Both the position numbers and the translations under genes were made by a program. Shown one piece after another: positions 18,187-25,969 of a stretch of 64,000 nt of DNA. Positions within the stretch are counted from its first letter, which is position 1. The number at the start of each line of letters is the position of its first letter. Location of the stretch: NCBI GenBank assembly GCA_031285625.1, contig JAITVV010000011.1, forward strand, positions 21,644 through 85,643. Direction: 5' to 3'. This DNA comes from Prevotella sp. GTDB lineage: Bacteria; Bacteroidota; Bacteroidia; Bacteroidales; Dysgonomonadaceae. The notes under the pieces are model-generated. The model saw only the letters and a program-made list of their open reading frames with translations. It did not search any database and was not told where the DNA came from.

Positions 18187-19482
18187 ATGGAACCAAAAGT
18201 AAGTGTCGGCATCTTATGGAATAACAGAATATCATTTATTCTGAGTTCTGGTTACTTATATCAGGGAAAACAAGTCTCTGACGTAAATACTGTTTCATAC
18301 ATAGATGGAAAAATATTATGGAATGGGAAAACGTATGATGAATTATATTTTGAACCAACAGCTAATAATGCCTCATTTATCATTAAGGATGTTGTTATTG
18401 GTATTAATTTTCATTGGGAACGCAAAGAAGACCAGGAATTTCAGGGAGCACTGAAATTGATAGTTGAAAACAATATGATAACAGCTATCAACATCATCAA
18501 AGTAGAAGACTACCTTACCAGTGTTATATCATCAGAAATGAGTGCGACGGCTTCGCTGGAGCTACTTAAAGCACATGCTGTAATATCGCGTAGCTGGCTT
18601 TTGGCACAGATAGAAAAGAATAAAGAAATTGTTGCAAGCAAAGAACAATACACAACATTTACCGAAACCGAAAATGAACGTATCCGCTGGTATGACAGGG
18701 AAGACCATACAAACTTTGATGTATGTGCCGATGACCATTGTCAGCGATACCAAGGAATAACACGTACTTTTGCCAATATAGAAGTGGTAAAGAAAGCCAT
18801 AAACGAAACAAGAGGACAGGTATTAAAATCGGAAAATAAAATATGCGATGCCCGTTTTTCCAAATGCTGCGGAGGAATTGCAGAAGAGTTTCAAAACTGT
18901 TGGGAAGATATCAAATTCCCCTATCTGGTAAAACTCAGGGATGACGATAAAATTCAGGATATACCCGATCTTACACAGGAAAGCGAATCTGTAAAATGGA
19001 TTCAAACCCGCCCTTCGGCTTTCTGTAATACCAAAGACAAAAAAATACTAGAACAGGTCTTAAATAATTACGATCAGGAAACGACTGATTTTTATCGTTG
19101 GCAAGTTGTTTATAGCCAAAAAGAATTATCTGAACTGGCTTATAAACGCTCAGGAATAGATTTTGGAACCATAGAAGAGTTGATTCCTGTTGAGAGGGGT
19201 ACATCAGGACGCCTTATAAAGCTAAAGATAGTAGGTTCAAAAAAAACTATGACCATTGGTAAAGAACTGGAAATACGCCGTACATTATCTACCTCGCACT
19301 TATATAGCTCTGCATTTATTGTTGACAAAAAAGATGATAAATTCATCCTTACTGGTGGAGGTTGGGGGCATGGTGTAGGACTATGTCAGATAGGTGCAGC
19401 AGTTATGGGCGAAAAAGGATATTCATACGATAAGATTTTATTGCATTACTATATTGATGCAACCATTGAGAATTTATATTAA
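18187..19482 (+). CDS. SpoIID/LytB-domain protein lacking a signal peptide
   Basis: The 431-residue protein has the SpoIID core: VEDYLTSVISSEMS with E117 in the place of the catalytic glutamate, LLKAHAVISRSWLL, a cysteine-rich FSKCCGGIAEEF and the C-terminal GWGHGVGLCQIGAAVM. SpoIID cleaves peptide-free glycan strands as a lytic transglycosylase. Unlike exported relatives, the N-terminus (MEPKVSVGILWNNRISFILS) has no evident signal peptide, and the 5-base gap to the cytoplasmic DUF4922 gene argues for translation as a pair. It may therefore process imported saccharides in the cytoplasm; that is inference. An upstream start with a signal would need to lie inside the DUF4922 gene, and I see none. 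A MITE-like repeat follows its stop. Confidence 0.82.
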   Translation: MEPKVSVGILWNNRISFILSSGYLYQGKQVSDVNTVSYIDGKILWNGKTYDELYFEPTANNASFIIKDVVIGINFHWERKEDQEFQGALKLIVENNMITAINIIKVEDYLTSVISSEMSATASLELLKAHAVISRSWLLAQIEKNKEIVASKEQYTTFTETENERIRWYDREDHTNFDVCADDHCQRYQGITRTFANIEVVKKAINETRGQVLKSENKICDARFSKCCGGIAEEFQNCWEDIKFPYLVKLRDDDKIQDIPDLTQESESVKWIQTRPSAFCNTKDKKILEQVLNNYDQETTDFYRWQVVYSQKELSELAYKRSGIDFGTIEELIPVERGTSGRLIKLKIVGSKKTMTIGKELEIRRTLSTSHLYSSAFIVDKKDDKFILTGGGWGHGVGLCQIGAAVMGEKGYSYDKILLHYYIDATIENLY

Positions 19483-19508
19483 GAGTTGTTTAAAATATTT
19501 CCGTTTCT

Positions 19509-19612
19509 TTTGTCATGTTGAACGCAGTGAATTGAAAATCGGCAGAGCGAAGGGGAGCCAAACTCTCGTGTTAATTAGGATCGAGATTCTATGTTACACT
19601 CAGAATGACAAA
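19509..19612 (+). repeat. MITE-like dispersed repeat, copy 2
   Basis: TTTGTCAT (19509-19516) and ATGACAAA (19605-19612) bound a 104-base core nearly identical to 2398-2500. It fills most of the gap between the SpoIID-like gene and ampG. The degenerate AAGAGTTGTTTAAAA at 19481 may be what remains of the outer inverted repeat. Confidence 0.7.
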
Positions 19613-19678
19613 GAAGATAAACTTTAAATAATGTGATATCACTTTTAAGAAAGCCAAAATACAACTAAACATAAAATC

Positions 19679-21550
19679 ATGAAAGAAAATAAGAAATCGC
19701 CGTGGGCATGGATACCGTCACTTTATCTGGCAGAAGGGTTACCATATGTTGCAGTAATGACCATTTCGGTGATCATGTACAAGCGCATGGGTATATCCAA
19801 TACCGATATAGCACTATATACCAGCTGGTTGTACCTACCTTGGGTTATTAAACCATTCTGGAGTCCCTTCGTTGATTTACTGAAAACAAAGCGCTGGTGG
19901 ATTGTAACCATGCAAATACTCATTGGCGCAGGGTTTGCCGGTATAGCATTTACAATACCCCTACCCTTCTTCTTTCAGGCTACTTTAGCATTCTTTTGGC
20001 TATTAGCTTTTAGCTCGGCAACACACGATATTGCTGCCGACGGATTCTATATGTTGGGATTAAATACGAATCAGCAAGCCAAATATGTAGGTATAAGAAG
20101 TACATTTTACCGTGTTGCTACCATTATGGGACAAGGTGTACTTATTATTCTGGCTGGTTTTTTAGAAAGTACCTCAGGGTGTGAACCTGTAAAAATAAAT
20201 ATAGATGCCTCGCCACAATATACACAGTCGACACTAATCTTACCACAAACACCAGATATTGCAGCTCAGGATGTAGAAATTCATTTTATAGTAGACAAAG
20301 ATATTGTGCAGATAGGTACACATGGTGTTGATAAAGACAGTCTGCAGTCTTTTTTAGATAAGGTAATAGCCTTAAACCAGGATAACGGATTTGTGGCAAA
20401 AGAACATACTTCCGATGCAAATATAACTGAAAAGAAAGAAAGCGTATGGACAAGGAATGTATCTAAACCCTTCGGTGACTGGATAAAAAGTAACTTTGGA
20501 GAGAAACGCTATGTTACAGAATCGGAACATACAGGGAATGTTGCTGTTGCTGCAGTAAGACTATCCAAACAGCCAGAAGATAATAAAGAAATGATACTAA
20601 ACACAACCATGAACAGAGGTGATAATAGTATAGCCCTGTTACATGGTGAACGTCTGGCTTTCAACAATACAAACTGGAACAAACCAGCTTATCTTATTTT
20701 CCAGATCGATCCGAAACTAACTACTACCAGTACAGCCGAATATAAAGGACTGTCGGGAAATATACCATTTGCATGGTCTATCACATTCTTTGTATTGGCC
20801 GGATTGTTTATATTCTTTAGTTTCTATCACAGGGTAGTACTCCCTAAACCAGATTCAGACAAGGCTCATGCACATATAACAGCGAAATCTATTTTTACTG
20901 AGTTTGGTCAAACATTCAAAAGTTTCTTTAAGAAACCACAGGCTGCCGCCGCTATATTCTTTATGCTTACCTTCCGCTTTTCAGAAGCGCAATTGCTTAA
21001 ACTCATCAATCCGTTCCTACTAGATTCGAGGGACATCGGAGGGTTAGGTTTAACGACAGGTGAAGTAGGACTTGTATATGGAACAATTGGTATTATAGGG
21101 CTTACATTAGGCGGTATTATCGGAGGTTTTGTTGCTGCCAAAGGCGGACTAAAAAGATGGGTATGGCCTATGACACTAAGCATGTTGCTGACTATCGCCA
21201 CTTTCCTCTATTTGAGCTTCACACAAACAGATAGCCTGATCATCATCAATATTTGCGTATTTATTGAACAATTCGGGTATGGATTCGGATTTACAGCATA
21301 TATGCTATACCTTATCTATTTCTCGGAAGGAACACATAAAACAGCTCATTATGCCTTCTGTACCGGATTTATGGCGTTGGGTATGATGGTTCCGGGTATG
21401 TTTGCCGGATGGCTGCAAGAACAATTAGGATATAACCACTTCTTTATTTGGGTAATGATATGCTCTATTGTTCCTATCATCGCTGTTTCGCTGTTGAAGA
21501 TCGATCCTAATTATGGAAAGGCGAAAGAAGAAACTGGAAATGAACAATAA
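19679..21550 (+). CDS. AmpG-like muropeptide permease (MFS) with large extra domain
   Basis: This 623-residue inner-membrane transporter begins with the AmpG-type WIPSLYLAEGLPYVAVM and has about a dozen hydrophobic segments. Relatives carry GlcNAc-anhydroMurNAc peptides into the cytoplasm. It is much longer than the approximately 490-residue E. coli AmpG because of about 195 hydrophilic residues (165-362) between membrane segments, probably a periplasmic domain; this includes GCEPVKINIDASPQYTQSTL and a region predicted to be beta-rich. The role of the insert is unknown, perhaps docking with the periplasmic hydrolases. It lies between the SpoIID-like gene and the second namZ-like gene, with MITE-like repeats in both gaps. 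Confidence 0.85.
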   Translation: MKENKKSPWAWIPSLYLAEGLPYVAVMTISVIMYKRMGISNTDIALYTSWLYLPWVIKPFWSPFVDLLKTKRWWIVTMQILIGAGFAGIAFTIPLPFFFQATLAFFWLLAFSSATHDIAADGFYMLGLNTNQQAKYVGIRSTFYRVATIMGQGVLIILAGFLESTSGCEPVKINIDASPQYTQSTLILPQTPDIAAQDVEIHFIVDKDIVQIGTHGVDKDSLQSFLDKVIALNQDNGFVAKEHTSDANITEKKESVWTRNVSKPFGDWIKSNFGEKRYVTESEHTGNVAVAAVRLSKQPEDNKEMILNTTMNRGDNSIALLHGERLAFNNTNWNKPAYLIFQIDPKLTTTSTAEYKGLSGNIPFAWSITFFVLAGLFIFFSFYHRVVLPKPDSDKAHAHITAKSIFTEFGQTFKSFFKKPQAAAAIFFMLTFRFSEAQLLKLINPFLLDSRDIGGLGLTTGEVGLVYGTIGIIGLTLGGIIGGFVAAKGGLKRWVWPMTLSMLLTIATFLYLSFTQTDSLIIINICVFIEQFGYGFGFTAYMLYLIYFSEGTHKTAHYAFCTGFMALGMMVPGMFAGWLQEQLGYNHFFIWVMICSIVPIIAVSLLKIDPNYGKAKEETGNEQ

Positions 21551-21554
21551 ATAT

Positions 21555-21627
21555 TTTGTCATGCTGAGGTAACGAAGCATCTCGTCTCCTTTCAGGCAAG
21601 AAATTTCACTCCGTTCAAAATGACAAA
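21555..21627 (+). repeat. MITE-like dispersed repeat, short variant (copy 3)
   Basis: TTTGTCATGCTGAGG at the left and CGTTCAAAATGACAAA at the right give the same ends as the other copies, but the interior is shorter (73 bases) and different. Its right end supplies an ATG that is in frame with the downstream namZ-like gene, which could mislead start prediction. Confidence 0.6.
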
Positions 21628-21640
21628 AAATAAAAAAGTT

Positions 21641-22876
21641 ATGAAAAAAACATCAATTATATTATCTGTATTCTGCTTACTCTCATTCACCTGTTTTGCA
21701 CAAAAGATAAAAATCAAAACAGGGATTGAGGTACTGAAAGAACAGAACTTTAAAGTACTGGAAGGCAAGCGTGTAGGACTTATCACCAATCCTACCGGGG
21801 TAGATAATAATATGAAATCTACAATTGACATCTTACACGAAGCCAGAAATGTGCAATTAGTAGCCCTTTTCGCTCCCGAACATGGAGTGAGAGGTGATGC
21901 CCATGCCGGAGACCATGTGGATAATGTAAAAGATCCAAACACCGGACTCCCGGTATACTCATTACATGGAAAAACTAAAATTCCCACTGCAGATATGCTC
22001 AAGGGAATTGATGCTTTGGTGTATGATATTCAGGATATAGGTTGCCGCTCATTTACCTATGTAAGCACAATGGGGCTTGGGATGCAGGCCGCTGCTGAAA
22101 ACAATATCGAATTTATTGTCCTCGACAGGCCAAACCCTCTTGGAGGATTAAAGGTAGAAGGTGGCTTGGTTGACGAAAAATTTATTTCCTTTGTAAGCCA
22201 ATTCAAAATACCTTATGTATACGGATTGACTTGTGGCGAACTGGCTCAGTTGCTTAACGGAGAAAATATGCTCAGTAAACAATGTAAGCTACAAGTAGTA
22301 AAAATGAAAAGTTGGAAACGCAAAATGACATATGAACAAACAGGACTGCAATGGATCCCATCGTCTCCGCATATCCCCCAGCCCATTTCTGCAGTGATGT
22401 ATCCTGTATCGGGCATTTTGGGTGAACTAGGTTATATGTCTATTGGTGTTGGATATACAATCCCGTTTCAGATGTTTGCTACCGAATGGATAAAAGCGGA
22501 CGAACTGGCAAACAGTCTCAACAGACTACGTTTACCCGGAATTCATTTCCGGCCTCTCTACATCAAACCATTCTACTCTGTGGGGCAAGGTAAACAACTG
22601 GAAGGGGTACAGGTACATATAATGGATTATGAAAAAGCCCGCTTATCTGAAATACAATTCTATGTTATGCAGGAAGTAGCACGGTTATACCCTGATAAAG
22701 CAGTATTTGATAATGCAAATGATAAACGCTACAGAATGTTTGATCAGGTGTGCGGCAGTGATTATGTCAGGCTTACTTTTGCAAAGAATAATAAATTCGA
22801 AGATATTAAAGATTTTTGGTACAAAGAAACCGAACCATTTAAAAAGATATCAAAGAAATACTATCTGTATAAATAA
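21641..22876 (+). CDS. exo-beta-N-acetylmuramidase, NamZ/DUF1343 (GH171) family, paralog 2
   Basis: The ATG at 21641 is preferred because it begins a good signal peptide (MKKTSIILSVFCLLSFTCFAQ); the in-frame ATG at 21620 belongs to the repeat element. The mature protein shows the family blocks VGLITNPTG, APEHGVRGDAHAGDH, VYDIQDIGCRSFTYV and LDRPNPLGG, and 411 residues is a normal length. It should release MurNAc from the non-reducing end of peptide-free peptidoglycan fragments in the periplasm. Downstream lie murT, murK and murQ, which import, phosphorylate and cleave MurNAc, so product and pathway match. It probably shares a transcript with ampG, as only 90 bases containing the repeat separate them. 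Confidence 0.9.
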   Translation: MKKTSIILSVFCLLSFTCFAQKIKIKTGIEVLKEQNFKVLEGKRVGLITNPTGVDNNMKSTIDILHEARNVQLVALFAPEHGVRGDAHAGDHVDNVKDPNTGLPVYSLHGKTKIPTADMLKGIDALVYDIQDIGCRSFTYVSTMGLGMQAAAENNIEFIVLDRPNPLGGLKVEGGLVDEKFISFVSQFKIPYVYGLTCGELAQLLNGENMLSKQCKLQVVKMKSWKRKMTYEQTGLQWIPSSPHIPQPISAVMYPVSGILGELGYMSIGVGYTIPFQMFATEWIKADELANSLNRLRLPGIHFRPLYIKPFYSVGQGKQLEGVQVHIMDYEKARLSEIQFYVMQEVARLYPDKAVFDNANDKRYRMFDQVCGSDYVRLTFAKNNKFEDIKDFWYKETEPFKKISKKYYLYK

Positions 22877-22926
22877 CTGAACACAATTTTATCTATATAA
22901 TGCAGATAACAAGTAGATTATCCGAT

Positions 22927-22979
22927 AAAAAAGGTTACAATAAAAAGTAACTGAAATGTGTTACTTTTGTCACCTTTTA
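22927..22979. repeat. 55-bp palindromic element, copy B
   Basis: AAAAGGTTACAATAAAAAGT and GTTACTTTTGTCACCTTTT form an imperfect dyad with a loop of about 8 bases. It lies about 95 bases upstream of murT. Its right half is almost identical to that of 28371-28427 and to the reverse complement of the left half of 2257-2311. Confidence 0.6.
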
Positions 22980-23073
22980 ATATATAATAATATGATTATA
23001 AGCAATATAACAATTTAATAATTGTGTTACCTTTTATTAAAATACAGATCCTAACGAATAAAGAAATAGTATT

Positions 23074-24246
23074 ATGACCCAGAAACCCAATAATAATAGA
23101 TTATTATCTCTTGATATACTAAGGGGAATCACCATTGCCGGCATGATAATGGTAAACAATCCTGGATCATGGAATTATGTATATGAGCCGTTAAGGCATG
23201 CTGCATGGAACGGGCTTACCCCTACCGACTTGGTTTTTCCATTCTTCATGTTCATTATGGGGATATCTACCTTTATTTCTTTACGGAAATTCAATTTCGA
23301 GTTTAGTAAGCCTACCTTATTCAAAATAATAAAAAGAACGATTATTATATTCCTTATTGGTCTTGGTTTAGGTTGGCTATCTCTTTCATTCAGAACATTC
23401 GGTAACCTATCCGGTGAAGAATTAGGGTTCTTCGAAAGATTCTTCAAAGCCATTACCGATTTTGAACATATACGCATACTGGGTGTAATGCAACGCCTAG
23501 CCATTACATACGGAGCTACAGCCTTGATAGCTATTCTGGTTAAGCATAAATATATACCTTATATTATTGTGGTTACACTATTCGGCTATTTCTTGCTCCT
23601 GCTATTTGGAAACGGATTCGAATTTAGTGAAGATAATATTATTTCTGTTCTCGACAGAGCTATACTTGGAACGAATCATATGTACAAGGATAGTGGTCTG
23701 GCAATTGATCCGGAAGGATTATTAAGTACAATTCCGGCCATCTGTCATGTATTGATAGGATTCTGTTGCGGAGAACTGCTATTGTCAACAAAGGATAATC
23801 ACGAACGGATACAACGACTATTTATAATTGGTGCTATAATGACATTTCTTGGTTTTCTACTTAGTTATGGTTGCCCGATCAATAAAAAGATATGGTCACC
23901 GACATTTGTTATAGCTACATGCGGACTGGCAGCTACACTATTAGCTTTATTAATATGGATAATAGACATCAAGGGATATAAAAAATGGAGTGTATTCTTT
24001 GAATCATTCGGTGTGAACCCTCTGTTTATATATGTAGCAGCAGGCGTATTCTCGGTATTATTAGCCAATATTCAATTCACATATTATGGAAACTTAATAA
24101 GTATTAAAGATTTCGCATATCAAAAATGTATACATCCACTTTTCGGAAATTATTTAGGATCATTGGTGTATGCATTATTATTTGTCGGATTCAACTGGGT
24201 GATAGGTAATATATTGTATAAAAAGAAAATCTATATAAAGATATGA
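23074..24246 (+). CDS. murT: MurNAc transporter MurT-like membrane protein (DUF5009/HGSNAT-related)
   Basis: This 390-residue polytopic protein starts RLLSLDILRGITIAGMIMVNNPG and carries NGLTPTDLVFPFFMFIMGIS, the signatures of the DUF5009 / heparan-alpha-glucosaminide acetyltransferase-like family. About ten hydrophobic segments follow. In Tannerella forsythia the homologous gene, in the same order murT-murK-murQ, was shown to be the inner-membrane MurNAc transporter, so the same role is assigned here by family and synteny. The stop codon overlaps the start of murK (ATGA), indicating translational coupling. The palindromic element and a TACCTTTT box (23028-23035) upstream suggest its own promoter. 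An acyltransferase activity cannot be excluded from sequence. Confidence 0.85.
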   Translation: MTQKPNNNRLLSLDILRGITIAGMIMVNNPGSWNYVYEPLRHAAWNGLTPTDLVFPFFMFIMGISTFISLRKFNFEFSKPTLFKIIKRTIIIFLIGLGLGWLSLSFRTFGNLSGEELGFFERFFKAITDFEHIRILGVMQRLAITYGATALIAILVKHKYIPYIIVVTLFGYFLLLLFGNGFEFSEDNIISVLDRAILGTNHMYKDSGLAIDPEGLLSTIPAICHVLIGFCCGELLLSTKDNHERIQRLFIIGAIMTFLGFLLSYGCPINKKIWSPTFVIATCGLAATLLALLIWIIDIKGYKKWSVFFESFGVNPLFIYVAAGVFSVLLANIQFTYYGNLISIKDFAYQKCIHPLFGNYLGSLVYALLFVGFNWVIGNILYKKKIYIKI

Positions 24247-25103
24247 TATTACTAGCGGACGGAGGATCTACCAAAGTCGATTGGCGTTTGGTAGATGGTA
24301 GCAAAGAGATAAAACAGATTTCCACAAAAGGGTCTAATCCGTTTTTTCGTACGAGAGAAGATATTAGTGACGAAATAAAGGCTGTTATAAAACCGGCTGT
24401 GGAAAACTATGTAATCGATGCTGTATTCTTTTTTGGAGCAGGGTGTGCCACTCCTGAAAAAAGTATGGTAATAAAGAATGCAATAGCCGATAATATAAAA
24501 ACTCCCTATATAGAAGTTGACAGTGATCTGCTTGCTGCGGCAAAAGGCCTCTGTGGTACAAATGAAGGCATAGCCTGTATCCTGGGTACAGGATCAAACT
24601 CGTGCTTCTATGACGGAATAGCCATAAAAGAAAATATCTCACCTTTGGGTTATATACTTGGGGATGAGGGAAGCGGTGCTGTCCTGGGCAGACTGTTTAT
24701 AGGAGCATGTTTGAAAAACCAACTAACAAAAGGACTTAAAGAGAAGTTCCTCAAGGAGTTTGATCTTACACCGGCTACTATTCTGGATACTGTATATAAA
24801 CAACCAATGGCTAACCGCTTTCTGGCAAGTCTCTCTCCTTTCCTGATAGAGAACATACAGGACGAAAGCGTCTATAATCTTGTCTATAATGCATTTAAAG
24901 ATTTCTTTGTAAAGAACGTAATGCAATATGACTATAAAAATAATGATGTACATTTTACAGGATCTGTGGCATACCACTACAAAGACATATTACATAAAGT
25001 AGGTTCTGACATCGGCATCAAAATAGGTACTATTGCACAATCGCCAATGGAAGGCCTTATCAGATACTATGCAGGAGAATGTCAAACAATATATAACAGA
25101 TAA
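24243..25103 (+). CDS. murK: MurNAc kinase MurK (BadF/BadG type), paralog 2
   Basis: This 286-residue ASKHA-fold kinase has MILLADGGSTKVDW, CILGTGSNSCFYDG and GYILGDEGSGAVLG, and aligns along its length with the kinase at 5185-6033. It overlaps the end of murT by 4 bases and is followed after 4 bases by murQ, the arrangement of the T. forsythia murTKQ operon, where MurK makes MurNAc 6-phosphate in the cytoplasm. Family enzymes often also accept GlcNAc. The annotation therefore rests on synteny plus motifs. Confidence 0.9.
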   Translation: MILLADGGSTKVDWRLVDGSKEIKQISTKGSNPFFRTREDISDEIKAVIKPAVENYVIDAVFFFGAGCATPEKSMVIKNAIADNIKTPYIEVDSDLLAAAKGLCGTNEGIACILGTGSNSCFYDGIAIKENISPLGYILGDEGSGAVLGRLFIGACLKNQLTKGLKEKFLKEFDLTPATILDTVYKQPMANRFLASLSPFLIENIQDESVYNLVYNAFKDFFVKNVMQYDYKNNDVHFTGSVAYHYKDILHKVGSDIGIKIGTIAQSPMEGLIRYYAGECQTIYNR

Positions 25104-25107
25104 TAAA

Positions 25108-25932
25108 ATGACTTTTGTAAAAATCACAGAACAACCTTCACTATATGATAATCTGGAAGATAAATCCGTTTTGGAGTTACTGACAGATATAAACAACGAA
25201 GATAAGAAAGTCGCACTTGCAGTAGAAAAAGCAATACCACAGATAGAAAAGTTGGTTTTACAAATAGTTCCACGGATACAGCAGGGAGGGCGTATTTTCT
25301 ATATGGGAGCAGGAACCAGCGGTCGTCTCGGTGTGCTTGATGCATCAGAGATTCCACCTACATTTGGCATGCCCAATACGCTGGTTATAGGACTAATAGC
25401 CGGAGGCGATACTGCATTACGCAATCCGGTGGAAAAAGCTGAAGATAATATGGAAACCGGATGGAAAGAATTAGAAGCTCATAATATAAATGAGAAAGAT
25501 ACTGTGATAGGTATTGCGGCTTCAGGTACTACCCCGTATGTAGTAGGAGTTCTCCGTGAAGCCCGCAAACATGGGATACTCACAGCATCTATATCGAGTA
25601 ATCCCGATTCCCCGATTGCACAGGAAGCAGAGATTCCTATCGAGATGATTGTCGGTCCGGAGTTTGTTACAGGTAGTTCTCGTATGAAGTCGGGTACAGG
25701 GCAGAAAATGATACTGAATATGATAACTACATCAACAATGATAAAACTCGGCCGTGTAAAGGGTAACCGCATGGTTAACATGCAATTATCCAATGCAAAA
25801 TTGGTAGACAGAGGTACGCGTATGGTATCAGAAGAACTCGGTCTTGATTACGATCAGGCCAACAGGTTATTACTATTACACGGCTCAGTAAAAAAGGCTG
25901 TTGATGCATACAAAGCAGACAACAAGCAGTGA
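25108..25932 (+). CDS. murQ: N-acetylmuramic acid 6-phosphate etherase
   Basis: The ATG at 25108, 4 bases after murK, gives a 274-residue protein beginning MTFVKITEQPSLYDNLEDKS, the normal N-terminus; the longer frame that starts inside murK is rejected. The SIS-domain signature GAGTSGRLGVLDASEIPPTF is intact, as are SGTTPYVVG and SSRMKSGTGQKMILNM. MurQ splits the D-lactyl ether of MurNAc 6-phosphate to give GlcNAc 6-phosphate and lactate, the last dedicated step of MurNAc catabolism. It closes the murT-murK-murQ operon and is followed at once by a terminator. Confidence 0.96.
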   Translation: MTFVKITEQPSLYDNLEDKSVLELLTDINNEDKKVALAVEKAIPQIEKLVLQIVPRIQQGGRIFYMGAGTSGRLGVLDASEIPPTFGMPNTLVIGLIAGGDTALRNPVEKAEDNMETGWKELEAHNINEKDTVIGIAASGTTPYVVGVLREARKHGILTASISSNPDSPIAQEAEIPIEMIVGPEFVTGSSRMKSGTGQKMILNMITTSTMIKLGRVKGNRMVNMQLSNAKLVDRGTRMVSEELGLDYDQANRLLLLHGSVKKAVDAYKADNKQ

Positions 25933-25936
25933 AAGG

Positions 25937-25969
25937 AAAAGGAATAGTCAGATATGGTTATTCCTTTTT
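25937..25969. terminator. bidirectional rho-independent terminator after murQ
   Basis: AAAAGGAATA and TATTCCTTTT pair over 10 bp around a loop of about 12 bases, between the convergent murQ and HAD genes, with T and A tracts on either side. Confidence 0.85.

Noticed and set aside
21620-21640. Upstream ATG of the second namZ-like gene
   Set aside because: It lies in the ATGACAAA end of a dispersed repeat and would put seven residues before the signal peptide.
23021-23035. ATTGTGTTACCTTTT as a fifth copy of the palindrome
   Set aside because: It lacks the GTCAC half and any inverted partner; it fits better as an imperfect -7 box for murT.
25033-25107. Longer start of murQ inside murK
   Set aside because: It would overlap murK by 71 bases and add residues not found at MurQ N-termini; the ATG at 25108 gives the normal protein.
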